DNA of 53,714 nucleotides from Candidatus Fimimorpha excrementavium (GCA_018710785.1 DVJD01000012.1:1-53714); one strand, 5' to 3'. Positions 8,291 to 17,246 are shown, counted from the first letter of the stretch. Notes: generated by a model from the sequence alone, not told the origin. A program made the numbers and translations.

Positions 8291-8563
8291 ATGACAAAAG
8301 CAGTCATAACAGTAGTTGGAAAGGATACCGTTGGGATTATCGCAAAGGTTTGTACGTATTTGGCGGGCAACAGTATCAACATTTTGGATATTTCCCAGAC
8401 AATCATCCAGGGATATTTCAATATGATGATGATCGTGGATGTGACCAATGCACAGAAAGATTTTGGGACCACTGTGACGGAATTGGAAGAGCTGGGCAAA
8501 GAAATCGGCGTCAGCATCCGCTGCCAGAAGGAAGAAATCTTTACAAAAATGCACCGCATTTAA
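8291..8563 (+). CDS. ACT domain-containing protein (UPF0237)
   Basis: A 90-residue single ACT domain beginning MTKAVITVVGKDTVGIIAKV, the typical ACT beta-alpha-beta start, with the ligand-loop glycine in KDTVG. Members of UPF0237 are small, probably amino-acid-binding regulatory proteins; no catalytic residues are expected. TAGGAGG precedes the ATG. It lies directly before the DUF711/PFL gene (15-base gap). This pairing is common in Firmicutes and suggests the ACT protein senses or regulates the function of the partner. Confidence 0.92.
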   Translation: MTKAVITVVGKDTVGIIAKVCTYLAGNSINILDISQTIIQGYFNMMMIVDVTNAQKDFGTTVTELEELGKEIGVSIRCQKEEIFTKMHRI

Positions 8564-8578
8564 GGGGGAAATGGTCCT

Positions 8579-9943
8579 ATGTTAAATATTTTCGAAGTAA
8601 GTGAAACCAACAATATGATTGATCAGGAGAAGCTGGATGTCCGCACCATCACCATGGGCATCAGCCTTCTGGACTGCTGTGACTCTGATTTGAAAAAACT
8701 CAATGAAAAGATCTATGAAAAGATTACACGTCTGGCTAAGAACCTGGTCTCCACAGGTAATGACATTGAAAGAGAGTACGGGGTGCCGGTGGTCAATAAA
8801 CGTATTTCCGTGACGCCCATTGCCCTTGTGGGCGGAGCTGCCTGCAAGACGCCGGAGGATTTTGTATCCATCGCGGAGACGCTTGATGAAGCGGCAAAGA
8901 CCGTGGGCGTGAATTTTATCGGCGGGTATTCTGCCCTGGTAAACAAAGGGATGACAAAGGCGGATGAGATGCTGATCCGTTCGATTCCAAAGGCGCTTTC
9001 CAAGACAGAGCGTGTCTGCAGTTCGGTCAATGTGGGATCCACCAAGACCGGTATGAATATGGATGCCATCCGTCTGATGGGAGAGATCATTTTACAGACG
9101 GCAGAAGAGAGCAAGGAGCAGGATTCCCTGGGATGCGCGAAGCTGGTGGTATTCTGCAACGCGCCGGATGATAATCCATTCATGGCAGGCGCATTCCATG
9201 GCGTCACAGAAGCCGATGCAGTCATCAACGTCGGCGTCAGCGGTCCCGGCGTAGTTAAGTGCGCTCTGGAGCAGGTGCGCGGAAAGAATTTTGAAGTACT
9301 GTGTGAAACCATTAAAAAGACAGCCTTTAAGATTACCCGTGTAGGCCAGCTGGTGGCGCAGGAAGCATCCAGACGTCTCGGCGTGCCCTTTGGCATCATC
9401 GATCTGTCCCTCGCTCCGACTCCGGCTGTGGGTGACAGCGTGGGAGAGATTCTTCAGGAGATCGGCCTGGAATGCGCGGGAGCTCCGGGTACCACAGCGG
9501 CCCTGGCTCTTTTGAACGATCAGGTGAAAAAGGGAGGCATCATGGCATCCTCCTATGTGGGCGGTTTAAGTGGCGCCTTTATTCCGGTGAGTGAGGATCA
9601 GGCTATGATCGATGCTGTGGCTGAGGGCGCGTTGACGCTGGAAAAGCTGGAAGCGATGACTTGCGTCTGCTCCGTTGGTCTGGATATGATCGCGATTCCG
9701 GGCGATACCCCGGCCACGACGATTTCCGGTATCATCGCAGATGAGGCTGCCATCGGTATGATTAATCAGAAGACGACAGCTGTCCGTGTGATTCCGGTCA
9801 TCGGAAAAGGAATCGGTGAGACCGTGGAATTCGGCGGACTCTTGGGATATGCGCCGGTGATGCCGGTCAATACCAAATCCTGTGAGGCATTTGTCACAAG
9901 GGGCGGAAGAATCCCGGCTCCGGTGCACAGCTTTAAGAATTGA
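8579..9943 (+). CDS. PFL-like family protein (DUF711/UPF0210)
   Basis: A 454-residue cytoplasmic protein of the DUF711 family, structurally related to pyruvate formate-lyase-like barrels but without a proven reaction. Family hallmarks are the N-terminal [13 protein letters not shown], the glycine-rich FIGGYSALV and the C-terminal [20 protein letters not shown]. It lacks the PFL glycyl-radical motif, so radical chemistry is not implied. The gene is preceded by GGGGGAAATGG and forms a pair with the ACT-domain gene. The ending is complete and the length is typical. Confidence 0.9.
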   Translation: MLNIFEVSETNNMIDQEKLDVRTITMGISLLDCCDSDLKKLNEKIYEKITRLAKNLVSTGNDIEREYGVPVVNKRISVTPIALVGGAACKTPEDFVSIAETLDEAAKTVGVNFIGGYSALVNKGMTKADEMLIRSIPKALSKTERVCSSVNVGSTKTGMNMDAIRLMGEIILQTAEESKEQDSLGCAKLVVFCNAPDDNPFMAGAFHGVTEADAVINVGVSGPGVVKCALEQVRGKNFEVLCETIKKTAFKITRVGQLVAQEASRRLGVPFGIIDLSLAPTPAVGDSVGEILQEIGLECAGAPGTTAALALLNDQVKKGGIMASSYVGGLSGAFIPVSEDQAMIDAVAEGALTLEKLEAMTCVCSVGLDMIAIPGDTPATTISGIIADEAAIGMINQKTTAVRVIPVIGKGIGETVEFGGLLGYAPVMPVNTKSCEAFVTRGGRIPAPVHSFKN

Positions 9944-10008
9944 CAGTTTTCCTCAGCTGCCGGGGGTCACGGATGAGCGGTGAAAAGCCGGAAAGGAGAG
10001 AAAACGGC

Positions 10009-10497
10009 ATGCAGATGATTGTGGCTGTGGATGAGAATTGGGCCATTGGCCTGAATGGGGGACTGCTGGTGCGGATCCCGGGGGATATGGAGTGGTTTCG
10101 AAAAAAGACGACGGGAAAGGTGGTCGTCATGGGGAGAAAGACACTGTTAAGCCTTCCGGGCGGGCAGCCGCTGGGAAAGCGTACCAACATTATCCTGTCA
10201 AGGGATCCCGGGTTTCAGCGGAAGAATGCGCAGACCGTACACAGCTTCGAGGAAGCGAAACAGGTGCTCGCCCAGTATCCTTCGGAGGATATCTACATTA
10301 TCGGAGGGGAAAGCATATATCGGCAGTTTCTGCCCCTGGCAGATACGGTGTACGTGACGAAAATCATGTATCAGTATGAAGCAGATACCTTTTTTCCGAA
10401 TCTGGATGAAGATGGCCAGTGGAAGATGATCGAAGAAAGTGAAGAACAGACCTATTTTGATCTGGAGTATTATTTTCAGAAATATGTGCGGAAATAG
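10009..10497 (+). CDS. folA: Dihydrofolate reductase
   Basis: A 162-residue enzyme reducing dihydrofolate to tetrahydrofolate with NADPH. Visible motifs are MIVAVDENWAIGLNG (the N-terminal strand and Met20-like loop), GRKTLLSLPGG, NIILSRD and the NADPH-binding IIGGESIYRQFLP. The conserved active-site acid is provided by D in IPGDMEWF. The ATG at 10009 follows GAAAGGAGAG; an open frame extends upstream but has no ribosome site. An imperfect hairpin (GCTGCC at 10511, GGCAGC at 10522) follows the stop without a T-run. It follows the DUF711 gene by 65 bases and may be co-transcribed. Confidence 0.95.
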   Translation: MQMIVAVDENWAIGLNGGLLVRIPGDMEWFRKKTTGKVVVMGRKTLLSLPGGQPLGKRTNIILSRDPGFQRKNAQTVHSFEEAKQVLAQYPSEDIYIIGGESIYRQFLPLADTVYVTKIMYQYEADTFFPNLDEDGQWKMIEESEEQTYFDLEYYFQKYVRK

Positions 10498-10639
10498 CGC
10501 CGAAGCGGCAGCTGCCCAATAGGCAGCACTCCCTCTCTCCGGCGTCCGGTTCACAAATGATTCCTTCCTGTGTTTATCCCGAAATCACAGATATAAAAAT
10601 ATGTTATAAAAATATGACATAAAATTATGTTAGAAAATC

Positions 10640-10668
10640 TTGACATAATATGGAGAAAGTCTGATAAT
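10640..10668 (+). promoter_or_regulatory. Promoter of ilvE
   Basis: A consensus -35 TTGACA (10640-10645), a 17-base spacer and -10 GATAAT (10663-10668). The upstream 60 bases are very A+T-rich with a short palindrome (ACATAA, TTATGT around 10617-10630), which could be an UP element or regulator site. The 115-base leader contains no T-box motif. Confidence 0.75.
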
Positions 10669-10789
10669 ACTTTTAATGAAATCCGCAAAGACACTGTGAG
10701 CATGAGCAGACAAGTTTTGCAGGTGGAGTGATAATTTTCTGGAAACAGGTCGTCTGGAAAAGCAGGCGATAGGAAAGGAAGTATGTGTT

Positions 10790-11815
10790 ATGGAAAAGAA
10801 AAATCTGGATTGGGCAAATATCGGTTTTAACTATCGGAAGACGGATATGCGCTATGTATCAAACTTCAAAAACGGTGCCTGGGATGAGGGTACACTGACG
10901 GAAGACGATAAAGTGGTGATCAGTGAATGCGCAGGAGTTCTGCAGTATTCCCAGTCCTGTTTTGAAGGGCTGAAGGCATATACCACGGAGGATGGCCATA
11001 TTGTAACGTTCCGCCCGGATTTGAATGCAGAGCGTATGGAGGATTCCGCCCGGAGACTGGAGATGCCGGTCTTTCCAAAGGAGCGTTTTGTAGATGCTGT
11101 GACCAAGGTGGTTGCTGCCAATGAGGCCTATGTACCGCCTTATGGCTCCGGTGCGACCTTGTATATTCGTCCTTATATGTTCGCCAGCAGCGCAGTGATT
11201 GGTGTGAAACCAGCAGAAGAATACCAGTTTCGTATTCTGACGACGCCGGTCGGTCCATACTTTAAGGTCGGTGCAAAACCTCTGACGATTTGTGTCAGTG
11301 ATTTTGACCGTGCGGCACCCCATGGGACAGGCCATATCAAAGCCGGTTTAAATTATGCCATGAGTCTGCATGCCATTATGGAGGCACACCGTCACGGTTT
11401 TGATGAGAATATGTATCTGGACGCGGCCACCAGAACCAAGGTGGAGGAGACAGGCGGGGCCAACTTTTTGTTTGTCACAAAAGATAATAAAGTGGTGACG
11501 CCAAAGTCTGGCAGTATTCTCCCCTCCATCACACGCCGTTCTCTGATGTATGTGGCAAAAGAATACCTGGGCCTTGAGGTGGAAGAGAGAGAGGTATACT
11601 TTGATGAAGTAAAAGATTTTGCGGAATGCGGTCTTTGCGGTACAGCCGCTGTCATCTCTCCGGTTGGAAAGATCGTCAACCATGATCAGGAAATTTTGTT
11701 CCCAAGCGGTATGGAAACGATGGGACCGGTGACTCAGAAACTGTATGATACCCTGACTGGTATCCAGATGGGACACATCAAAGCACCGGAAGGCTGGATT
11801 CATGTAATTAAATAA
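10790..11815 (+). CDS. ilvE: Branched-chain amino acid aminotransferase
   Basis: A 341-residue fold-type IV PLP enzyme interconverting valine, leucine and isoleucine with their 2-oxo acids. The PLP lysine is K184 in GHIKAGLNYA. Other landmarks are FEGLKAY near 58-64, LYIRPYM near 124-130, and EETGGANFLF. The length fits the larger BCAT class II enzymes. It stands as a single gene with its own promoter and a strong terminator, away from the other ilv genes; ilvA lies 11 kb downstream. The ribosome site AGGAAAGGAAG is about 10 bases before the ATG. Confidence 0.96.
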   Translation: MEKKNLDWANIGFNYRKTDMRYVSNFKNGAWDEGTLTEDDKVVISECAGVLQYSQSCFEGLKAYTTEDGHIVTFRPDLNAERMEDSARRLEMPVFPKERFVDAVTKVVAANEAYVPPYGSGATLYIRPYMFASSAVIGVKPAEEYQFRILTTPVGPYFKVGAKPLTICVSDFDRAAPHGTGHIKAGLNYAMSLHAIMEAHRHGFDENMYLDAATRTKVEETGGANFLFVTKDNKVVTPKSGSILPSITRRSLMYVAKEYLGLEVEEREVYFDEVKDFAECGLCGTAAVISPVGKIVNHDQEILFPSGMETMGPVTQKLYDTLTGIQMGHIKAPEGWIHVIK

Positions 11816-11842
11816 AAAATTCTTCGAAGATAGAAGAAAACA

Positions 11843-11896
11843 GGCTGCCATGGGAAGGGGCTTTTCAAGCACCTTCCCATGACAGCCCGTTTTATT
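11843..11896. terminator. Bidirectional terminator between ilvE and tmcAL
   Basis: A long stem (GGCTGCCATGGGAAGG on the left pairing with CCTTCCCATGACAGCC on the right, two mismatches) with a T-run TTTTATTT on the plus side and TTTTCTTC on the reverse side. It can end transcripts from both convergent genes. Confidence 0.85.
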
Positions 11897-11901
11897 TGCG
11901 C

Positions 11902-11937
11902 GATAAGACCGGAAAGAGAACGTCTCTTTGCCTTATC
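11902..11937 (-). terminator. Second hairpin in the convergent ilvE-tmcAL gap
   Basis: Two nested inverted repeats, GATAAG/CTTATC outside and AAAGAGA/TCTCTTT inside, form one hairpin with a small internal loop. On the reverse strand it comes after tmcAL and before the stronger terminator at 11843-11896. It lacks a clear U-run, so it may stabilise the 3' end instead of terminating. Confidence 0.5.
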
Positions 11938-11983
11938 CGATCTGTCGGCGGGCAGGTTCGTCTGCCGGGGCGGGGGATTGGAC

Positions 11984-13249
11984 TTATTCCGACCATTTGA
12001 TAATCCCTGCACGGTATTCGTTTTTTAGTTTTGTACCGAATTTTTGAAAAACCGCCAGGTTATACAGATGGGAGGCATGGATTTCCTGTTCCAGCATCCG
12101 TCGGCCCACGGGGCTTAAGAAGGCCTTGGCATCCGCCATTTTAGTAATCATGGGCACCTGGCAGTGGTTTTTCATGTGGGTGAGCAGCTGGGACGATCGG
12201 CTGCGGAAACCAAGGATTCTGGCGTAAAGACAGCAGTCATATTCCTGATACGTTTCCACATCGGCGCTGCGGATTCCAAGGATCAGATGCAGCAGGCTGC
12301 GGCAGATCCTGGTGCGCGTGTAGGATTTTGTTTTCAGCGCATCAGCCCAGTTTTCAAATTCCATGAAATCGGGCAGCAGGTTTTGAAGCCGTGCCGCCAG
12401 TTCCTCCGAAAAACCATCATAGGAAGAGTAGGTTTCTTCCGTCAGAAGACGATAATTTAAAAGAGAAGAAAAGTCATTGGATGTGATCGGACAGCTTTTT
12501 TCGTAAGCCTCATTTAAGATCCGAAGGCATCCGTCGGGAACCTGACTGCGAAGCAGATTCAGATCCGTGCAGTCTTCCAAAGAGGTGCGGATGGCAGTGG
12601 CAGAGCAAAAAGGCATGTCCAGATTCATGGAGTGATACTGGCTGGACATCCGGCTGATGGTGTAGGGCACGATCCGGCTTTTGGATGAAATCAGTGCTTT
12701 TAAATATTCAATCCCCAAGATATTGTTGGGAGAAGAGAGAAGAGATGTGGCTTTATAGATGCTTTCCACAGCGCTGGAAGTTCGATCCGATTTCAGCAGG
12801 TATTGGATGAGAGCGTCATTGCGGGCCTTGGGATAAGGGTTTCCTTCCCGAAGATTCTTTAAAAGTTCTTCCCGGTATAAAGGCGGTTCCTCCAAAAAGA
12901 TATGGGCGATCTGCTGAAGCGGTTCGATCTCTCCGCATTCGCTTCCAAAACAGAGACAGTCCACGATCCCGGTGTGATCGAGAAGGGAAACCGCCGCTTT
13001 GGCAAACAGTTCCGCACTGGATGTGGAAAAGGAAACCGGCAGTTCCAAGACGAGATCGGCTCCGGATTCCAGCGCCATCCTTGTTCGGTCATATTTGGAG
13101 ATGACGGCAGGAGTTCCGCGCTGGACGTAATTTCCACTCATGATGACGATACAATAATCCGCCCCCGTCACGGCCTTTGCTTTTCGAATGTGGTATGCAT
13201 GACCATTATGAAACGGATTGTACTCTGCGATTAAACCGACAATTTTCAT
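11984..13249 (-). CDS. tmcAL: tRNA(Met) cytidine acetate ligase
   Basis: A 421-residue enzyme of the nucleotidyltransferase superfamily (formerly YlbM/DUF795) that acetylates C34 of elongator tRNA-Met using acetate and ATP. The N-terminus MKIVGLIAEYNPFHNGH contains the HxGH-type nucleotidyl transfer motif, followed by MSGNYVQRG and SGADLVLELP. The C-terminal half is the tRNA-binding region. The ATG at 13249 is preferred over 13255 because the AAAAGG site is better spaced. Use of acetate fits with pta lying divergently upstream. Confidence 0.93.
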   Translation of the reverse strand: MKIVGLIAEYNPFHNGHAYHIRKAKAVTGADYCIVIMSGNYVQRGTPAVISKYDRTRMALESGADLVLELPVSFSTSSAELFAKAAVSLLDHTGIVDCLCFGSECGEIEPLQQIAHIFLEEPPLYREELLKNLREGNPYPKARNDALIQYLLKSDRTSSAVESIYKATSLLSSPNNILGIEYLKALISSKSRIVPYTISRMSSQYHSMNLDMPFCSATAIRTSLEDCTDLNLLRSQVPDGCLRILNEAYEKSCPITSNDFSSLLNYRLLTEETYSSYDGFSEELAARLQNLLPDFMEFENWADALKTKSYTRTRICRSLLHLILGIRSADVETYQEYDCCLYARILGFRSRSSQLLTHMKNHCQVPMITKMADAKAFLSPVGRRMLEQEIHASHLYNLAVFQKFGTKLKNEYRAGIIKWSE

Positions 13250-13303
13250 ATGCATGTTACCTTTTGGCTTTTGTACAGCCAACCTTCCTTTCAAAGTACC
13301 CGC

Positions 13304-13332
13304 ATTATATCACAGGCAGGAGAAGAAACCAA
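13304..13332 (-). promoter_or_regulatory. Promoter of tmcAL
   Basis: Reverse-strand -10 TATAAT (plus 13304-13309) with a weaker -35 TTGGTT (13327-13332) at 17-base spacing, about 50 bases before the start codon. Confidence 0.5.
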
Positions 13333-13383
13333 TAGATTTTTCTGATCTTTGCAGGAATATTCTGGGGTACGAATGAATGTATC

Positions 13384-13399
13384 CAAGGATGTATCCTTG
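13384..13399. promoter_or_regulatory. Palindrome upstream of the pta promoter
   Basis: CAAGGAT and ATCCTTG are exact reverse complements two bases apart. The palindrome lies about 30 bases before the -35 element of pta, a typical activator or repressor position. No regulator is identified. Confidence 0.4.
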
Positions 13400-13426
13400 A
13401 AAATACAAAAAATTGACAGGAATCCC

Positions 13427-13455
13427 TTGTTTCAAAAAAAAGATTGTACTATAAT
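13427..13455 (+). promoter_or_regulatory. Promoter of pta
   Basis: A perfect -10 TATAAT at 13450-13455 and a -35 TTGTTT at 13427-13432, 17 bases apart. A consensus TTGACA at 13413-13418 is too far from this -10 to be its partner. Confidence 0.6.
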
Positions 13456-13545
13456 GGAAGCGAAAAGCGAGCGGAAACGCAGCAGCCTAATCTGATTTTG
13501 TGCAGAACCGCAGAGGCGGAGAAATAGGAAAGGAGTCAAGTAATC

Positions 13546-14544
13546 ATGGGATTTATTGACACAATTAAAGAAAGAGCAAAAAAAGATAAAAAGACGATCA
13601 TTCTGCCGGAATCCATGGACAGAAGAACATGGGTGGCAGCAGAGCAGATTTTAAAGGAAGACCTGGCAAATCTGATTATTATCGGAAGCCCGGAAGAAGT
13701 AGCGGAAAACAGTAAGGGCCTGGATGTAAGCGGCGCCACAATTATTGATCCGGCCACCTATGAGAAAACCCAGGAATACATTGATTTATTTGTTGAACTG
13801 AGAAAGAATAAGGGTATGACAGAAGAAGAGGCAAGAAAGATTGCCCTCAGTGATTATACCTACTATGGCTGCCTGATGATTAAGGCAGGCGATGCAGACG
13901 GTATGGTTTCCGGTGCATGCCATTCCACAGCAAATACACTGCGTCCTTGTCTTCAGATCATTAAGACAAAGCCGGGCGTAAAGCTGGTATCCGCATTCTT
14001 CCTCATGGTAGTACCGAACTGCGAATATGGAGAAAACGGTACCTTTATCTTCGCTGACAGCGGTCTGGAGCAGAATCCGGATCCGGAAAGACTGGCAGCC
14101 ATCGCAGCTTCCTCCGCAGAATCCTTCGAGCTTCTGGTTCAGAAGCCGGCGAAAGTGGCCATGCTTTCCCATTCCACAAAGGGCAGCGCAAAGCATGCCG
14201 ATGTGACAAAGGTTGTGGAAGCAACCGAAATCGTAAAGAAAGAGCATCCGGAATTACAGGTGGATGGAGAACTGCAGCTGGATGCAGCCATCGTGCCGTC
14301 TGTGGGCGCTTCCAAGGCTCCTGGCAGCACAGTGGCAGGACAGGCCAATGTTTTGGTATTCCCAGATTTGGATGCAGGCAATATCGGATACAAGCTGGTT
14401 CAGAGACTGGCAAAGGCAGAAGCATACGGACCTGTTACCCAGGGTATCGCAAAGCCGGTTAACGATCTCTCCAGAGGATGCTCCGCAGAGGACATCGTCG
14501 GTGTCGTAGCCATCACAGCCGTCCAGGCCCAGGCCCAGGCATAA
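13546..14544 (+). CDS. pta: Phosphate acetyltransferase
   Basis: A 332-residue cytoplasmic enzyme that exchanges CoA and phosphate between acetyl-CoA and acetyl phosphate, the first half of the acetate-forming ATP-yielding pathway. It matches the short Pta class: KKTIILPESMDRRTW at the N-terminus, DADGMVSGACHSTANTLRP around residues 115-133, LSHSTKGSAKH near 205-215, and the C-terminal VNDLSRGCSAEDIVGVVAITA. AAAGGAG precedes the ATG. No ackA gene follows within the window, so acetate kinase must lie elsewhere. The gene stands alone between a promoter and a very long hairpin. Confidence 0.96.
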   Translation: MGFIDTIKERAKKDKKTIILPESMDRRTWVAAEQILKEDLANLIIIGSPEEVAENSKGLDVSGATIIDPATYEKTQEYIDLFVELRKNKGMTEEEARKIALSDYTYYGCLMIKAGDADGMVSGACHSTANTLRPCLQIIKTKPGVKLVSAFFLMVVPNCEYGENGTFIFADSGLEQNPDPERLAAIAASSAESFELLVQKPAKVAMLSHSTKGSAKHADVTKVVEATEIVKKEHPELQVDGELQLDAAIVPSVGASKAPGSTVAGQANVLVFPDLDAGNIGYKLVQRLAKAEAYGPVTQGIAKPVNDLSRGCSAEDIVGVVAITAVQAQAQA

Positions 14545-14596
14545 CGCTTAATTGCCAGCCATTGCTTGAATATCACACCTGAATATATCATACCCA

Positions 14597-14675
14597 GGCT
14601 GTATGGAACCAAAACCGTCTTCTGAAGGGTTTTAGAAAACGTCCCGCCAGAAGACGGTTTTGGTTCCATACGGCC
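14597..14675 (+). terminator. Very long hairpin after pta
   Basis: The arms 14601-14624 and 14648-14671 are perfect reverse complements over 24 bases; four further pairs (14597-14600 with 14672-14675, one G-U in RNA) extend the stem to 28. The 23-base loop holds its own GTTTT/AAAAC repeat. No U-run follows, so it is either an unusual terminator or an RNase III-type processing and stability element. Confidence 0.65.
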
Positions 14676-14767
14676 GTCCGGGTATCCATTCTGTTCACAA
14701 AGTATTCCCATATCCGTCTGCCCAGATATGTCAATGAAAAATACTTGACAAAAATGCGAAAAAGTGG

Positions 14768-14796
14768 TTGACAAACCTTTTCCCGCTATGTATAAT
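14768..14796 (+). promoter_or_regulatory. Promoter of the yceD-rpmF unit
   Basis: A perfect TTGACA (14768-14773), 17-base spacer and TATAAT (14791-14796). A second TTGACA occurs 17 bases earlier (14752-14757) and could serve an alternative upstream start. The predicted transcript begins near 14803. Confidence 0.88.
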
Positions 14797-14855
14797 ATCC
14801 TAGTGCATATGAGGGGAACCTTAGCGTGCACAGAATCCGACAATTGGAGGTTGTG

Positions 14856-15377
14856 ATGCAGATTAATTTATCTGAACTGTTTACCACAGAAGGTATGCAG
14901 AAGCAGTACCGGATCCCGATTGAGATGGAGTCGTTTCACAGCAGTACTGGAGATTATCCTATTGTAAAGAGGGAACCGGTGACGCTTACGATTACCCATG
15001 TAAAGAACCGCAGTCTGGAGATTCGCGGCAGTCTGGATTTGCATCTGCAGATTCCATGCGACCGTTGTCTCGAACCGGTGGATGTCCATATTCAAACAGA
15101 GATTGTGAAGGACGTGGACATGAACCAGAGTGAAAGAGATCGGATCGAGGAGCTGGATGAACAGCCTTACATCAGTGGACATAACCTTGACGTAGACGTA
15201 TTGGTCTGCGATGAGCTTATCGTGAACATGCCTATGAAAGTTCTGTGCAGGGAAGACTGCAGAGGAATCTGTAATAGATGTGGTGCAAATCTCAATCATG
15301 GGACTTGCGACTGCGACGTCACGGAGCTTGACCCACGAATGTCGGTTATCCGTGATATCTTTAATAAAAGTAAGTAA
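14856..15377 (+). CDS. YceD family protein (DUF177)
   Basis: A 173-residue protein of the YceD/DUF177 family, which is linked to 23S rRNA maturation or stability and is nearly always encoded directly before rpmF. It carries a CDRCLEPV motif near residues 67-74 and a C-terminal cysteine cluster (CREDCRGICNRCG, then CDC) that should bind zinc. The ATG at 14856 is chosen because GGAGG lies five bases before it; an upstream in-frame ATG at 14826 lacks a ribosome site. rpmF starts 19 bases after the stop. Confidence 0.92.
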   Translation: MQINLSELFTTEGMQKQYRIPIEMESFHSSTGDYPIVKREPVTLTITHVKNRSLEIRGSLDLHLQIPCDRCLEPVDVHIQTEIVKDVDMNQSERDRIEELDEQPYISGHNLDVDVLVCDELIVNMPMKVLCREDCRGICNRCGANLNHGTCDCDVTELDPRMSVIRDIFNKSK

Positions 15378-15396
15378 ATTTCAAGGAGGTGTAACC

Positions 15397-15579
15397 ATGT
15401 CTATTTGTCCAAAGAATAAATCTTCTAAGGCAAGAAGAGACAGCCGTAGAGCAAACTGGAAGATGAGTGCTCCAAATTTAGTAAAGTGCAGCAAGTGCGG
15501 TGCTTTGATGATGCCTCACAGAGTATGCAAGGCATGCGGTTCCTATAACAAGAAAGAAATCATTAAAGTAGAAGACTAA
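15397..15579 (+). CDS. rpmF: Ribosomal protein L32
   Basis: A 60-residue basic protein of the large ribosomal subunit. It starts MSICPKNKSSKARRDSRRAN and has the zinc-ribbon cysteines CSKCG and CKACG, so it is the zinc-binding form. AAGGAGG lies before the ATG at 15397. It forms the conserved pair with yceD and is followed by a strong terminator before plsX. Confidence 0.97.
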   Translation: MSICPKNKSSKARRDSRRANWKMSAPNLVKCSKCGALMMPHRVCKACGSYNKKEIIKVED

Positions 15580-15653
15580 TTTGTCTTTTGCCGAAGATTT
15601 TCGGAAGAAGCATGGCAGCGGAAACAGGCTGTTGTAAAACTCTACAGATACAG

Positions 15654-15730
15654 AAAAATAATCAGGCCGTTCGTCTGGAAGAAAAATCATTTCTCTTTTT
15701 CTTTCCGGAAAGAACGGCCGATTATTTTTT
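15654..15730 (+). terminator. Terminator after rpmF
   Basis: GGCCGTTC (15665-15672) pairs with GAACGGCC (15712-15719); outside it AATAAT pairs with ATTATT, and inside it GGAAGAAAAA pairs with TTTTTCTTTCC. The run ATTATTTTTT follows directly. A very stable intrinsic terminator. Confidence 0.85.
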
Positions 15731-15801
15731 GTGCCCGGAGCTTTGCAGCAAAGGCAGATTGGGACAGTTACGATGAATTTTGATTTTGGGAAAAATTATA
15801 G

Positions 15802-15830
15802 TTGATTTCTTGTAATGTATCTAGTATAGT
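15802..15830 (+). promoter_or_regulatory. Promoter of plsX
   Basis: A -35 TTGATT (15802-15807), 17-base spacer and -10 TATAGT (15825-15830), about 30 bases before the start codon of plsX. It allows lipid genes to be transcribed apart from rpmF. Confidence 0.65.
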
Positions 15831-15861
15831 AATGATAGACTTTTGGTAAATGGAGGCACAT

Positions 15862-16857
15862 ATGATAACAGTTGCTGTTGATGCAATGGGCGGAGATAAT
15901 GCGCCTGTTGAGATCGTCAAAGGGGCGGTAGATGCTGTGGCAAAACGGTCTGACATAAAAGTCACTCTGGTTGGAAGAAAAACTGACATAGAACAGGAAC
16001 TTTCCAAGTATACTTATGACAGAGAGCGGGTTCAGATCCTGCATGCATCTGAGGTGATTGAAACCGGAGAACCGCCGGTTGCGTCTATCCGAGGAAAAAA
16101 GGATTCTTCCATTGTGGTGGGATTGAAACAAGTGAAAGACAAACAGGCCGATGCGTTTGTCTCCTGCGGCAGCACGGGTGCAGTGCTGGTGGGAGGCCAA
16201 TTGATCGCCGGTAAGATAAAAGGTGTGAAGCGGCCGCCGCTTGCGCCTCTTCTTCCAACAGAAAAAGGAGTATCCCTTCTGATTGACTGCGGAGCCAATG
16301 TGGATGCCCGTTCGGAACATCTGGTTCAGTTTGCAAAGATGGGATCCATCTATATGGAGCATGTGGTCGGCATCCGCAAACCCCGTGTGGCCATATTAAA
16401 CATTGGCGTTGAGGAAGAAAAGGGAAATGCGCTTGTGAAGGAAACATATCCGCTTCTGAAAGAGTGCAGTGATATCAATTTTATTGGGAGCATAGAAGCC
16501 AGAGAGATCCCTTCCGGGGCCGCAGATGTCATCGTATGCGAGGCATTTGTCGGAAATGTGGCTTTGAAGCTGTATGAAGGTGTGGGAAGTACGCTGATGA
16601 AACAGATAAAAGGAGCGATGCTTTCTTCTTTCCGGGGAAAGATAGGGGCTCTTTTAGCCAAACCTTCCCTGAAGCAGGTACTGAAAAAATTTGATGCCAG
16701 CGAGTATGGCGGGGCGCCTCTTTTGGGACTGAACGGTCTTGTGGTAAAAGCCCATGGCAGTTCCAAGGCAAAGGAGGTCACCAATGCGATCATACAGTGT
16801 GTGGCATTCACAGAACAGAAGATCAATGATAAGATCAGAGAAAGCTTAAATGCATAA
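15862..16857 (+). CDS. plsX: Phosphate acyltransferase
   Basis: A 331-residue peripheral membrane enzyme that converts acyl-ACP to acyl phosphate, feeding PlsY in phospholipid synthesis. Landmarks are [12 protein letters not shown] at the N-terminus, [12 protein letters not shown] near 97-108, [12 protein letters not shown] near 138-149 and [10 protein letters not shown]. The ATG at 15862 follows GGAGG by five bases; an upstream in-frame ATG at 15850 is part of that ribosome site. acpP follows by 89 bases, matching the usual plsX-acp arrangement. Confidence 0.96.
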   Translation: MITVAVDAMGGDNAPVEIVKGAVDAVAKRSDIKVTLVGRKTDIEQELSKYTYDRERVQILHASEVIETGEPPVASIRGKKDSSIVVGLKQVKDKQADAFVSCGSTGAVLVGGQLIAGKIKGVKRPPLAPLLPTEKGVSLLIDCGANVDARSEHLVQFAKMGSIYMEHVVGIRKPRVAILNIGVEEEKGNALVKETYPLLKECSDINFIGSIEAREIPSGAADVIVCEAFVGNVALKLYEGVGSTLMKQIKGAMLSSFRGKIGALLAKPSLKQVLKKFDASEYGGAPLLGLNGLVVKAHGSSKAKEVTNAIIQCVAFTEQKINDKIRESLNA

Positions 16858-16946
16858 CAAGCTGCTGGGCTTGGAAGCGGATTGAGATGATTCGTTTCAA
16901 AAACAGGGAAAATGAAATCAGGAAAACAGGTCAAGGAGGATATGAA

Positions 16947-17183
16947 ATGGAATTTGAAAAGTTACAGGAGATTATTGCAGAGGTATTAAACATCGAGGAA
17001 AATGAAGTTACAATGGAAAGCACATTTGTGGATGATCTGGGAGCGGATTCCCTGGATATTTTCCAGATCATAATGGGAATTGAAGAAGCATTTGATGTGG
17101 AGATTCCAAATGAGGCTGCTGAAAAAATTGTGACGGTGGGAGACGCAGTGGAAGAGATTAAAAAAGCAACTTCCCAGAACTAA
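16947..17183 (+). CDS. acpP: Acyl carrier protein
   Basis: A 78-residue acidic carrier of fatty-acid chains. The phosphopantetheine attachment serine is S35 in GADSLDIF. The usual four-helix ACP pattern, with [20 protein letters not shown] after the serine, is intact. The ATG at 16947 follows AAGGAGGA; a longer open frame upstream has no ribosome site. It lies between plsX and rnc, a common order in Firmicutes. Confidence 0.97.
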   Translation: MEFEKLQEIIAEVLNIEENEVTMESTFVDDLGADSLDIFQIIMGIEEAFDVEIPNEAAEKIVTVGDAVEEIKKATSQN

Positions 17184-17221
17184 AAACAAAAAAGCCGCTG
17201 CTTGGCTGTGCAGCAAATTGG

Positions 17222-17246
17222 ATGCCCCGTAGCTTGCTGCGGGGTA
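17222..17246 (+). terminator. Hairpin between acpP and rnc
   Basis: CCCCGTAG and CTGCGGGG pair (one G-U) around a CTTG loop, with A/T pairs outside. Only a short U-containing tail (TATTTAA) follows. It may partly terminate acpP transcripts so that rnc-smc-ftsY are expressed at a lower level. Confidence 0.5.

Noticed and set aside
10500-10790. T-box or leader peptide upstream of ilvE
   Set aside because: No T-box core sequence, no run of Leu/Ile/Val codons and no terminator in the leader.
13413-13418. Perfect TTGACA as the pta -35 element
   Set aside because: It is 31 bases from the TATAAT, too far; the nearer TTGTTT at 17 bases is used instead.
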